From: Vampirovibrio chlorellavorus
Lineage (GTDB): Bacteria; Cyanobacteriota; Vampirovibrionia; Vampirovibrionales; Vampirovibrionaceae
Assembly (NCBI RefSeq): GCF_003149375.1
Contig: NZ_QFWH01000004.1
Span: forward strand, 124,001-188,000
Direction: 5' to 3'
Length of the DNA stretch: 64,000 nt
The translations under genes were made by a program, and so were the position numbers. Below the pieces are notes generated by a model. It ran no database searches. It worked only from the letters and a program-made list of their open reading frames with translations, and was not told where the DNA came from. Within the stretch, counting starts at the first letter, position 1. Every line of letters starts with the position of its first letter. Shown piece by piece: positions 35,252 through 43,180 of the stretch.

Positions 35252-36493
35252 ATGGCGGTATTTATTTATTCGGCGATTGATCCGGCGACCAGTAAAACGG
35301 TTGAAGGAAAAGTGGAAGCGCTGAACCTGCGGGAAGCCAAGGATATCCTACGCAGTCAGGGCCATATTCCCACCAGGATTGAGCAGGATGAGCAAAGTGC
35401 CGATTTGGGGGAGCTGCTGCAAAAGGTGCCGCTGCTGGGCGATTTACTGGGACCCCGGGTGGGGCAAAAGGATATTTGCCTGATGACGCAGCAAATGTCC
35501 ACCTTGCTGAATGCCGGGATTCCCTTGATTGAAGGGCTGTTTTTGCTGGAGCAGCAAAGCGAGAACAAGGCCCTGAAAGAGATTTTGAAGAAGGTGCGGG
35601 CGGATGTCATTGCCGGGGATTCCTTTAGCGCGGCCATTACCCGTTATCCCAAGCTGTTTTCGCGTTTGTATGTCAACATGATTCGCTCTGGCGAGGTCAG
35701 CGGAGAGCTGGAAACCGTGTGTAGCCGGTTGGCGTTTTTGATGGAAAAAACCATGGCCTTGCAGGCGACCATTCAGGGCGCTTTGGTGTATCCCGCATTT
35801 ACGGTTCTGGTGATTGTGGCTGTGATTGTGGTGATTATGATTGTGGTGGTGCCGCAATTTCAAGCCATGTTTGCTAATTTTGGGGCAGAGCTGCCCTTGC
35901 CTACCCGGATCCTGATTGACGCCAGTAATTTCACCCTGAATTTTTGGTGGGCAATTCTGGTGGGCTGCGGGACGTTTTTCTTCTGGTTCAATATGTTTCG
36001 CCTGGGGAAGGGAAAGCCCCTGGTGGATCAGTGGCTGCTGACCATTCCACTGATCGGGACCCTGTTCCGCAAGGTCTATGTCAGTCGGTTTGTGCGAACG
36101 CTGGCCAGTACGGTGGGCGCCGGTATTGCTTTGGTGGAGGCCCTGGTGACCGCCTCGGCCACGGTGGACAACTACGTACTGAGGGCCGCCTTTGATAAGG
36201 CCAAGGAAAGTATTTTACAGGGGGGAACGCTGGCCCGGCCTCTGGAGCAGACCAACGCCTTTCCGATTATGGTGGTTAAAATGATCGCCATTGCCGAGGA
36301 GACCGGGCGGATGGAAGAGATGCTCAATAAATCCGCGGATTATCTGGATGTCGAGGTGGATCGGGCGGTTGATACGCTGACCACCATGATTGAGCCCATC
36401 ATGATTATTGTGTTGGGTGGATTGTTGCTGGGCGTGGCCCTGGCTCTCTACATTCCGCTGTTTGATATGAGTAATATCGTTGCGGGCAATTAG
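35252..36493 (+). CDS. pilC: Type IV pilus / type II secretion inner-membrane platform protein (PilC/GspF)
   Basis: The 413-residue platform protein couples the motor ATPase to the pilus. Two GspF domains are visible: MTQQMSTLLNAGIPLIEGLF...MIRSGEVSGELE (first) and VRTLASTVGAGIALVEALV...MIAIAEETGRMEEML (second). Hydrophobic segments lie after each, including VLVIVAVIVVIMIVVVP and the C-terminal IMIIVLGGLLLGVALALYIP. It is read with pilB (3-base gap) and its stop overlaps the end of the converging glycosyltransferase gene by 4 bases. No pilM-Q, pilA or pilT is adjacent. Confidence 0.94.
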   Translation: MAVFIYSAIDPATSKTVEGKVEALNLREAKDILRSQGHIPTRIEQDEQSADLGELLQKVPLLGDLLGPRVGQKDICLMTQQMSTLLNAGIPLIEGLFLLEQQSENKALKEILKKVRADVIAGDSFSAAITRYPKLFSRLYVNMIRSGEVSGELETVCSRLAFLMEKTMALQATIQGALVYPAFTVLVIVAVIVVIMIVVVPQFQAMFANFGAELPLPTRILIDASNFTLNFWWAILVGCGTFFFWFNMFRLGKGKPLVDQWLLTIPLIGTLFRKVYVSRFVRTLASTVGAGIALVEALVTASATVDNYVLRAAFDKAKESILQGGTLARPLEQTNAFPIMVVKMIAIAEETGRMEEMLNKSADYLDVEVDRAVDTLTTMIEPIMIIVLGGLLLGVALALYIPLFDMSNIVAGN

Positions 36494-37518
36494 GTCAGTT
36501 CAGCAACGGCCTGGGCGATTTGGGGGCCGCTGAGCAGCACTTTGCAGTTGTTATGCTCGCAGACCTTGGCGTAGCAGGGACGGCAGGGTAAGTCCTGAAA
36601 CACAGGCCTAAAGTTTATGTTCGCGTTGTGCGCCCCCCATTGCTGGTGGTTGGTGGGGCCAAAGACCCCCACCATATTGGGGACGCCAGCGGCGGCTCCC
36701 ATGTGAATGGGGCTGGAATCCACGGTTAATAAAAACTGGATGCGTTGATACAGGGCCACTGTCTCTCTCAGGCTGGTTTTCCCGGCCAGATTGTGGAGGG
36801 TCAGGCCGGTGGTTTCGGCCAGCGTTTGGTACAGTGGATAATCGCCCTGGGTGCCGGTGGTGATGAGTTGGTACCCTGCTTGATGCAGCCTGTGAAGGCT
36901 ATCGGAGAATTTGAGCAGATCGATTTGCTTCCCGTGAGAAGCGCTGGCCACATGTAGCACTGCCATGGGCCGATCGGCGTTAATGCCGTTTTGCTGGAGA
37001 ATGTTCGCAAGGTTCCGCTGATCCGCGTCAGTGGCCCACAGTTCCAGATGATCGTCCGTGTACTTTAGGCCGGTTGCGCTGAGCAGAGACAGGTGGCTGA
37101 CCGCTTGAGGAATGTCTGTGTTCAGGGACGGGTAGCGGGCTGTAGCGTCCAGAAATAATCCCCAGCGTTTGTAGCCAAAGGGAAAGCGTTGCTTGTCATA
37201 CCCAATCAACTGAGGAACGCTAGCCAGTTTGCAGACCAGCGCTGTGGTCACCGATTTGCGCAGCGTGTAAACCTGATTGTACCGTTCGGATTTTAAAAGC
37301 CGCCACAGGGCCATGGTGCCCTTGGGTTCAATTATCACCGAGCGGACATAGGGGCAGGGCTCTAGCAGGGGGGCGGCGGTCTGGCTGCACAGCACATCAA
37401 TCTGCGCCTGCGGGAAAAGTCGCTTTAAATTGCGAATTAAGGGCACCGTCAGAATGGTGTCGCCAATGTAGCGAAGGGGAATGACCAAAATCTTCTGAGG
37501 AGGGGTAGGGGCTGGCAC
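36490..37518 (-). CDS. Family 9 glycosyltransferase (heptosyltransferase-like)
   Basis: The 342-residue product matches GT9, the family of ADP-heptose:LPS heptosyltransferases. The acceptor-side motif RYIGDTILTVPLIRNLK is at the N-terminus and the donor-side motif DSSPIHMGAAAGVPNMVGVF lies near residue 270. The C-terminus has several Cys (LPCRPCYAKVCEHNNC), common in GT9 proteins. It probably adds a heptose or related sugar to a surface lipid or glycan, which fits an outer membrane. The acceptor is unknown. The gene for the J-domain protein lies 12 bases upstream. Confidence 0.88.
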   Translation of the reverse strand: MPAPTPPQKILVIPLRYIGDTILTVPLIRNLKRLFPQAQIDVLCSQTAAPLLEPCPYVRSVIIEPKGTMALWRLLKSERYNQVYTLRKSVTTALVCKLASVPQLIGYDKQRFPFGYKRWGLFLDATARYPSLNTDIPQAVSHLSLLSATGLKYTDDHLELWATDADQRNLANILQQNGINADRPMAVLHVASASHGKQIDLLKFSDSLHRLHQAGYQLITTGTQGDYPLYQTLAETTGLTLHNLAGKTSLRETVALYQRIQFLLTVDSSPIHMGAAAGVPNMVGVFGPTNHQQWGAHNANINFRPVFQDLPCRPCYAKVCEHNNCKVLLSGPQIAQAVAELT

Positions 37519-37530
37519 AGTTTGGACGTC

Positions 37531-37965
37531 TTATGATTTGGGATATTTTTGCTTGCGGTAAATATGCACGAAAAAGGCGATTAAAGCCAGCCCCAGAAAG
37601 AATTTGACCAGCGGACTGCTCAACAGCGGTTTAATCAGAAAGGTCAGCGCCATATAAGACAGGGTGGTCCACAGTAAAATACTGCGCAGTTGGGTGCGCA
37701 GGCTGTAAGGGGCCTTGGGGGGAGCGGGTCTGGATTGCCGATGGCCGGCGGGGCGGTGCCGTCGATCAAATTCGGCCCGGCTGGTGGGGTTGCTGAGGAT
37801 TTGGTAGGCCTCATTGATCTCCCGCATTTTTTCGTTCATCACCGATTTTCGGCTGGTGTGAAACTGATCCGGGTGACACTGTTTCACCAGCGAACGATAG
37901 GCCCCGTTCATAACTTCCAGACTGGCTTCCGGGTCTATTTGCAGGATTTTGTAATAGTCTTTCAT
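37531..37965 (-). CDS. J-domain protein with C-terminal membrane anchor
   Basis: The product, about 144 residues, begins with a J domain (MKDYYKILQIDPEASLEVMN, then the HPD motif in QCHPDQF and the helix IV EAYQILSNPTSRAEFDRR). A basic Pro-rich linker leads to two hydrophobic segments (ILLWTTLSYMALTFLI and VKFFLGLALIAFFVHIY). It would bring Hsp70 to the inner membrane. Another ATG lies three codons upstream at 37974, but a TATAAT at 37973-37978 overlaps it, so ATG 37965 is preferred and the message may be leaderless. It is too short and too simple to be DnaJ itself. Confidence 0.85.
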   Translation of the reverse strand: MKDYYKILQIDPEASLEVMNGAYRSLVKQCHPDQFHTSRKSVMNEKMREINEAYQILSNPTSRAEFDRRHRPAGHRQSRPAPPKAPYSLRTQLRSILLWTTLSYMALTFLIKPLLSSPLVKFFLGLALIAFFVHIYRKQKYPKS

Positions 37966-38052
37966 ACTGCTCATTATACAGACTTATCGCTGTATTCGGC
38001 GCTAAAAAGCGCCTGCCAGTGACAGACGCTTGAAGCTGAACTTTGCTTTTGA

Positions 38053-38895
38053 CTATTGGGCTTGCACCACCACGGTGGTCTGGTTGAGAAACTTGGCCGG
38101 GTTGCGATGCACACCGTTGGCCATGACCTCAAAGTGCAGGTGGGGGCCGGTGGAGTGACCCGTATTGCCCACTTTGGCGATTTGCTCGCCTTTGTTGACC
38201 GTTTGCCCAATGCGCACCAGCAACTTGGAGCAGTGGGCGTAATGGGTCTGAAAACCATGTCCGTGATCAATGGCCACAAAGTTTCCGTAGCCCTGCTTCC
38301 AGCCACTGTAAACCACCTTGCCAGCCTCGGCGGAGCGAATAGGCGTTCCCACGGGGGCGGCCAGGTCAATCCCTTGATGAGGACGTCCCCACCGGAAACC
38401 AAAGGGGGAAGTGACCAAGGCGTTTTGAACGGGCTGCAGGAGCTTCAGGAAAGGCTTTGCGCTGATGGGCGAGGTGATTTTTAAATTTTTGAGGGCAGGG
38501 CGATCCTCCAGGTGAGGGGTGACCATGCCATCTTCATCGCTAAGCCCGGAGGTGGAGGCCATCCAGGGTTCATCCAGAACGTCCGCATCGCTGGGGAGTA
38601 CGGATTTGGGTTCATAAATCATGGCGGCCATGTAGTTTTTAAGCTGTTCGGCGGTTTCTTCCCGACTGACGGAAACCTGTTCTTTTTGCAGGGCCGCTGC
38701 CGCTTCAAACGCTACAAAAGAGGCCCGATCCAGAATCTCACGGGCCTTAGTGGCTGTGGGCGTGTTTTGGGATTTTGCGTCGGTGTCCGGTTTGCTCATG
38801 TTGGCCAAAGCGCTGCTTCCTGTCAGGATTAACGCGCTGATTGCCAGAACACCGATATTTCGTGCCAGTTTTAAATTACTTGGATTATTTTTCAT
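38053..38895 (-). CDS. M23 family peptidase (LytM-type)
   Basis: The 280-residue exported protein has a signal peptide (IGVLAISALILTGSSALA, cleavage near ALANM), a helical middle (about 30-150) and a C-terminal M23 domain: HQGIDLAAPVGTPIRSAE, the DHGHGFQTHYAH segment and the HLHFEV motif in STGPHLHFEVMANG, which hold the zinc ligands His, Asp and His. Such enzymes cut peptidoglycan cross-bridges or regulate amidases. ATG 38895 is chosen because the signal peptide begins there; the frame is open 18 codons earlier. Confidence 0.9.
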   Translation of the reverse strand: MKNNPSNLKLARNIGVLAISALILTGSSALANMSKPDTDAKSQNTPTATKAREILDRASFVAFEAAAALQKEQVSVSREETAEQLKNYMAAMIYEPKSVLPSDADVLDEPWMASTSGLSDEDGMVTPHLEDRPALKNLKITSPISAKPFLKLLQPVQNALVTSPFGFRWGRPHQGIDLAAPVGTPIRSAEAGKVVYSGWKQGYGNFVAIDHGHGFQTHYAHCSKLLVRIGQTVNKGEQIAKVGNTGHSTGPHLHFEVMANGVHRNPAKFLNQTTVVVQAQ

Positions 38896-39214
38896 TATTC
38901 TCAAACTCTTTGCGCACCGGGAGGGTGCTTGAGCGACGCGGTTCCACAATGCTGTTTGGGCTGTTTGGCCGGACGGTCATTAAACTTTTGCTTCATCAAC
39001 ATAACGACTGAAACTATGCGAGGGATGCTAACAAAAATCGATGGCTGAGGCAATCCAAAAAGACAATCAATGTCTTTCGTATTTGAAATGTCTCACGGCC
39101 AAAGTAAGGGCTACTCTGCCGTCCACGGATCGGAGTATAGTGTAAAAAATACTCTTAAAATCGTTATTTTTTTATTTTTATTTTATTTAAAACTTGAATA
39201 AAAGGTGTAAAATC
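38896..39214. other. Divergent spacer between the M23 peptidase and pdxJ
   Basis: This 319-base region holds no gene I can support. It contains the short hairpin AAAGACA-ATCA-TGTCTTT near 39058-39076 and an A/T-rich block at about 39145-39205 that probably holds the pdxJ promoter. Confidence 0.35.
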
Positions 39215-39928
39215 ATGGCTCTGCTGGGTGTCAATATTGATCACGTGGCCACTCTCAGAAACGCACGCGGTGGCAGTTACCCGGATCCCCTTACTGCTGC
39301 GCTGATTGCGGAGGCCCATGGGGCGGATGGCATCACGGCTCACCTGCGGGAAGACCGTCGGCATATCCGGGATGAAGATATCAAGGCCTTGAAGGCGCAA
39401 ATTAAAACCCGACTGAATCTGGAAATGGCCAACACCCCGGAAATGGTGGAAATTGCCCTCAAGGCAAAGCCATACATGGTGACTTTGGTGCCAGAACGTC
39501 GTCAGGAGCTGACCACGGAAGGGGGGCTGGATGTGGTTCATTATCTGGACCGTCTGAAAGACAGCACCACCCAGTTACAAGCCGCTGGCATCAAGGTTAG
39601 CCTGTTTATTGATCCCGATCTGCGGCAGTTAGAGGCCTCCCGTCAAACCGGGGCGGCCATTGTGGAGTTCCACACCGGGACTTATTGCGAGGCCTTTGGT
39701 GGCCCGGAGCAGCCTAAAACCCTGCATGCGCTGATGCGGGCCGCTGAGCAGGCCGTGGCCTGGGGCATTGAAGTGAACGCCGGCCATGGCTTGAACTACG
39801 AGAACGTACAACCGGTTTTGGCCATGCCGGGGCTGGTGGAACTGAATATCGGGCACAGCATTATCGCCGAGTCGGTGTTTACCGGGCTGGCCAGCGCCGT
39901 TTCCCGCATGAAAGCCCTGATATCCTGA
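39215..39928 (+). CDS. pdxJ: Pyridoxine 5'-phosphate synthase
   Basis: The 237-residue TIM-barrel enzyme makes pyridoxine 5'-phosphate from 3-amino-2-oxopropyl phosphate and deoxyxylulose 5-phosphate in the DXP-dependent vitamin B6 route. Signatures are LGVNIDHVATLRNARGG, DGITAHLREDRRHI and GIEVNAGHGLNY. ATG 39215 has AAAGG about 10 bases upstream; an earlier in-frame TTG adds seven residues and is less likely. pdxA and other B6 genes are not in the window. Confidence 0.96.
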   Translation: MALLGVNIDHVATLRNARGGSYPDPLTAALIAEAHGADGITAHLREDRRHIRDEDIKALKAQIKTRLNLEMANTPEMVEIALKAKPYMVTLVPERRQELTTEGGLDVVHYLDRLKDSTTQLQAAGIKVSLFIDPDLRQLEASRQTGAAIVEFHTGTYCEAFGGPEQPKTLHALMRAAEQAVAWGIEVNAGHGLNYENVQPVLAMPGLVELNIGHSIIAESVFTGLASAVSRMKALIS

Positions 39929-40028
39929 TCGGCTTTGCGACTGTCGTCCCGAATGACAGGATGCCCCCGATTCAAAAGTCATTCGCCTGAAGGCTGATTT
40001 TGCTGGCAAACTGCCTATACTGAACAAT

Positions 40029-40988
40029 ATGAAGTATTGTTTTTCAGTAGAGATTCCATGCCAGTGGACAGGCCAGCGCCTGCTCGGGCTTGCTCGGGGT
40101 GCCCTGCCAGGGGCTTTGGCCCTGGCGTTGAGCGGGGCCGCTTGGGCCGATCGCTTGCCGGTTTTGTCCCCATTGCCAGACGCCATTTTCTCTGCCTCTC
40201 AGCAGGAGGCTCCTGCGACCGGCCGATTGTCCCCACTGGCCCAATCGGCACCGGCCCCCTCCGTGAACTCGGCGACCCCGGAGCGTTCTATTCAACGCCT
40301 CAATACGGAACGGCTTACTGAGCGTGGGCCGGACTTTTACGCCGGGATTAAAGCCTATCGGGAGGGCGATTACCGTAAAGCGGAGCAGACTTTTGAGGTG
40401 TTGCACCGTCAACAGCCGGAGAACACCCAGATTACCTATTATTTGGCCATCACCCAGGCCCAACTGGGCCGCTTCCAGAAGGCAGAGAGTTTATACAGGG
40501 AAATTATTCAGTTGGAGCCCAAGGGCAAGGCGGCCAGTCTGGCCCAAAAGGGGCTGGACTATCTGCCCAAGGAAGACGATCTGGATCAGCCGCCCCGCTT
40601 TTCAGCCGCTACGGATGCTGCTGCCCCTTCTGCTGCCGCTGGCTCTTCTAGTACTGATAAGCCCGCCACTGCCAAATCTGCCGCTGCTTCCCCGCCAGCT
40701 TCCGCCGCCGCTCAAACCGCGGCCATGGCTGAGGCCATGCGGCAGAGCATGCAAGCGGGCATGCAGGGCATGTCTCCCCAGGACTGGATGATGATGCAGA
40801 TGTTGCAGGGTCAAGGGGGCAATAATGGCAACGGGGCCAATATGAACCCCATGAGCTGGATGATGATCCCGGGGATTATGGGCAATACCGGTAATTCGGG
40901 TTACGATCCCGGGGTGATGAGCAATATGATGATGAATCAGATGATGCAGGGCTTTGGGCTGGGTGGCGATTCTGAACAGAATCCGTAG
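40029..40988 (+). CDS. Exported TPR protein with Met-rich tail
   Basis: The 319-residue product has a signal sequence with a long N-region (hydrophobic GALALALSGAAWA, cleavage near AWADR). A Pro/Ala/Ser-rich part follows, then TPR-like units at about 100-175 (YREGDYRKAEQTFEVLHRQQ, YYLAITQAQLGRFQKAESL, YREIIQLEPKG). An Ala/Ser/Thr-rich linker leads to a tail of about 90 residues with some 20 Met plus many Asn, Gln and Gly (for example SPQDWMMMQMLQGQ and MSNMMMNQMMQGFG). There is no Shine-Dalgarno sequence; TATACT at 40016-40021 lies 7 bases before the ATG, so the mRNA may be leaderless. TPRs suggest protein contacts in the periplasm or at the surface; the tail's role is unknown. Confidence 0.75.
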   Translation: MKYCFSVEIPCQWTGQRLLGLARGALPGALALALSGAAWADRLPVLSPLPDAIFSASQQEAPATGRLSPLAQSAPAPSVNSATPERSIQRLNTERLTERGPDFYAGIKAYREGDYRKAEQTFEVLHRQQPENTQITYYLAITQAQLGRFQKAESLYREIIQLEPKGKAASLAQKGLDYLPKEDDLDQPPRFSAATDAAAPSAAAGSSSTDKPATAKSAAASPPASAAAQTAAMAEAMRQSMQAGMQGMSPQDWMMMQMLQGQGGNNGNGANMNPMSWMMIPGIMGNTGNSGYDPGVMSNMMMNQMMQGFGLGGDSEQNP

Positions 40989-41186
40989 ATCATCTTAACG
41001 CTTGTTCATTCTGTAAACATTGTCTTAAGCGGGGAAAGCTGGATTGGATGCCTTAATCGGCTAAGATTGCGTATCTGCTTGTCTATTTCTCATTGTCAGC
41101 TTTATCGGCCATGACTATGATCGATCTTAAGAGAGCATTCGGTAGGCAATCAGGCCGTCCGAATCGGTAGAGAAGGAGCGTGGCCC

Positions 41187-41921
41187 ATGAGCCCTTTGGC
41201 AGAGAATGACAGTCCGGCAGTAGAAACCGAAAAGCACATTTCCGTGCTGGATCACGGGTTTGTAACGCTGATTGACTCCATGGGCTCGGATCTGACGGTG
41301 GTCAACTCCGCACGGGTGTCGTTCGGCAAGCGCAAGACCACTCTTTCGGAAGGGGATAAGAAGCTGATCCGCTATCTGGCGGAACACAAGCACTGGAGTC
41401 CCTTCCGGCATGTGCAGTTCCAGTTCCATTGCAAGGTGCCGGAATTTGTGGCCCGCCAGTGGTACAAGCACGTGGTGGGCATTGCCTACACCGATGCGGC
41501 CACCGTGGATCACGCCTGGAACGAGATCAGCTTGCGCTACGTGGATGCCAGCGAGTTCCATTTTTACACTCCGGATGGCTTCCGTAAGCAATCGGAAGAT
41601 AACAAGCAGGCGTCCACCGATGACTTGGTGAAGGATCCCGATGGTTTGCTAATGGCCGAGTACCAAAACCATTGCCAAAAGGCCCTGGATTTATACCACC
41701 GGCTGCTGGAGCATGGGGTGGCCCGGGAACAGGCCCGTGGGGTGCTGCCTTTGAATATTTACACCGAGTTTTACTGGACGGTGTCTTTGCAGGCGCTGGT
41801 CAATTTTATTCACCTGCGGACTCATGCGGGCGCCCAGTATGAAATTCGCCTGTTTGCCGACGCGTTGCATCAGTTGGCCCAAGATGTAGTGCCGGTTTCT
41901 TTTGAAGCCCTCATGAAATAA
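41187..41921 (+). CDS. thyX: FAD-dependent thymidylate synthase with unusual signature motif
   Basis: The 244-residue flavoenzyme makes dTMP from dUMP using methylene-tetrahydrofolate and NADPH. The ThyX fold is recognised by VNSARVSFGK, LAEHKHWSPFRH and VPEFVARQWYKH. The canonical motif RHRxxSxNExSxR is altered: after RQW the sequence reads YKH and then about a dozen extra residues (VVGIAYTDAATVDHA) before WNEISLRY. The usual second Arg of RHR is missing. C-terminal PLNIYTEFYWTVSLQALVNF and LRTHAGAQYEIR are normal. AAGGAG lies about 10 bases before the ATG. No thyA is in the window. Confidence 0.92.
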   Translation: MSPLAENDSPAVETEKHISVLDHGFVTLIDSMGSDLTVVNSARVSFGKRKTTLSEGDKKLIRYLAEHKHWSPFRHVQFQFHCKVPEFVARQWYKHVVGIAYTDAATVDHAWNEISLRYVDASEFHFYTPDGFRKQSEDNKQASTDDLVKDPDGLLMAEYQNHCQKALDLYHRLLEHGVAREQARGVLPLNIYTEFYWTVSLQALVNFIHLRTHAGAQYEIRLFADALHQLAQDVVPVSFEALMK

Positions 41922-42007
41922 GGCTTGAAAGCAGCAATCGCAGAAGCAGCGTTTAAAAGCGTTCAAACGAGCAACGCTCCTCGAAGCCTTTGGTATTTAA
42001 AAGAGAG

Positions 42008-42676
42008 TCAATCCGCTTCAGCGGGGCTTGGGTACTGCAGTTTCAGGTGCAGGTACAACTCCTGCCCTCGCCAGTCGGCTTGAATGACTTCCGTGCGTGG
42101 GGCTTGCCCCACGGGAAAGCCCAACCCTGTCACAAGCCCCGGATCGCTTTGGCCCCCCAATAGCAGCGGGCAGATCGTCAGGTACAGTTCATGAATGGCT
42201 TGTGCTTGTAAAAACAGGTTCATAATATGGCCGCCGCCTTCCACCATAAGGGTTTCAACGCCTTTCTCAGCGAGTGCTTTCAGGATGGCGGGCACGGGAT
42301 TACTGTTGCCGGTGGTCAACCATTCCACATGGTCGGGGTATTGGCTCTGGATTTCCAGTGGGGCTGGCTGGGGGGAGACAATTAGGATGGGGGTGGGTGG
42401 ATCGCTGCTAATGCTTTGTTGAAACAGCCTGGCCTCGGGGGGAAGGGCAAAACGCCGGGTCAGGATGCACTGGAGCGGGGGCCGTTCCTGCTGATTGCCT
42501 TTGCGGATGGCGGCGTGTTGGCGGAAGGTTTCGCCCCCGCATAGAATGGCGTCTGCCTGATTGCGCACGGTCAGAAGGTGTTCCAGATCGGCTGAGGTGC
42601 CGATGCGGTCTTTCAGGTTGGTGGCGGAGCCAATGCGGCCATCCAGGGAGGCGGCTAGACAAGCGATAATTCTCAT
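42008..42676 (-). CDS. RibD C-terminal domain / dihydrofolate-reductase-fold protein
   Basis: The 222-residue product matches the RibD_C family: MRIIACLAASLDGRIG at the start, the GGETFRQH motif (about residue 50), LMVEGGGHIMNLFLQ and ICPLLLGGQS. Family members reduce the ribosyl side chain in riboflavin synthesis or have other NADPH-dependent roles; no deaminase domain is fused here. It faces thyX, a flavin- and folate-dependent enzyme, across 86 bases, and it could serve either cofactor's metabolism. ATG 42676 gives the family start; TATGAT at 42686-42691 ends 9 bases before it and there is no ribosome site. Confidence 0.85.
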   Translation of the reverse strand: MRIIACLAASLDGRIGSATNLKDRIGTSADLEHLLTVRNQADAILCGGETFRQHAAIRKGNQQERPPLQCILTRRFALPPEARLFQQSISSDPPTPILIVSPQPAPLEIQSQYPDHVEWLTTGNSNPVPAILKALAEKGVETLMVEGGGHIMNLFLQAQAIHELYLTICPLLLGGQSDPGLVTGLGFPVGQAPRTEVIQADWRGQELYLHLKLQYPSPAEAD

Positions 42677-42860
42677 AGTGTGCTTATCATAGCAAGGAAT
42701 AAGGGGGATTTTAAAATCAATGGGTAGAACAAAACGCATGGGAGGTTTTGCCCGAGTTCTTTTCGTTTTAAAGTGCGCTTTTTGGGGTTTATTATTCTTG
42801 CTCAATAATGATAGGAGGCAGTTAAAGTGCTTAGGCCAGCCCCTTTCGGGCCATTTTCCC

Positions 42861-42917
42861 TGGATTCCCACTTTCGTGGGAGTGACAGTACGGCTTGATG
42901 CGGGTGTGGCAGGGTGC
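42861..42917 (+). repeat. 57-bp direct repeat, copy 1
   Basis: This unit begins TGGATTCCCACTTTCGTGGG and ends GTGTGGCAGGGTGC. It has about 86% identity (8 mismatches) to the copy 112 bases downstream. Its first half holds the hairpin CCCAC-TTTC-GTGGG followed by AGTGACA, resembling a widespread intergenic element whose consensus is near GGATTCCCGCTTTCGCGGG. Confidence 0.75.
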
Positions 42918-42972
42918 TTTGCCGGGTTGATAGGGGTAATGAAGGATTGAGATAGTGGGTTTTTGGGCGCAA

Positions 42973-43029
42973 TGGATGCCCCCTTTTGTGGGAATGACAG
43001 GAGGGCTTGATGAGTGTGTGGCAGGGTGC
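42973..43029 (+). repeat. 57-bp direct repeat, copy 2
   Basis: This is the second copy of the unit at 42861. It begins TGGATGCCCCCTTTTGTGGG. The hairpin is weaker than in copy 1, which suggests decay of this copy. Confidence 0.75.
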
Positions 43030-43068
43030 ATTCATAAGTATGATGAAAAGGAATGGCGAGGGAGGTTT

Positions 43069-43137
43069 GGAGGGGGACAGCGCCTGCGCTGGACTCTGTC
43101 CCCCTCCAACGGGGAGCGAGAGGGGCAGAGCCCCTCT
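43069..43137. repeat. Two adjacent inverted repeats upstream of the flhA end
   Basis: GGAGGGGGACAG (43069-43080) pairs perfectly with CTGTCCCCCTCC (43096-43107) around a 15-base loop. AGAGGGGC (43119-43126) pairs with GCCCCTCT (43130-43137) around AGA. They lie beyond the flhA stop and may terminate the flagellar operon or form part of a small mobile-type repeat. The whole 42677-43180 spacer holds no convincing gene. Confidence 0.65.
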
Positions 43138-43180
43138 GAAATCAGTCATAAAAACAGCGATTCAAAAAGCGGCCGCTTTT

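Noticed and set aside
42861-43029. CRISPR array
   Set aside because: Only two diverged 57-bp units are present, with no regular short spacers and no cas genes.
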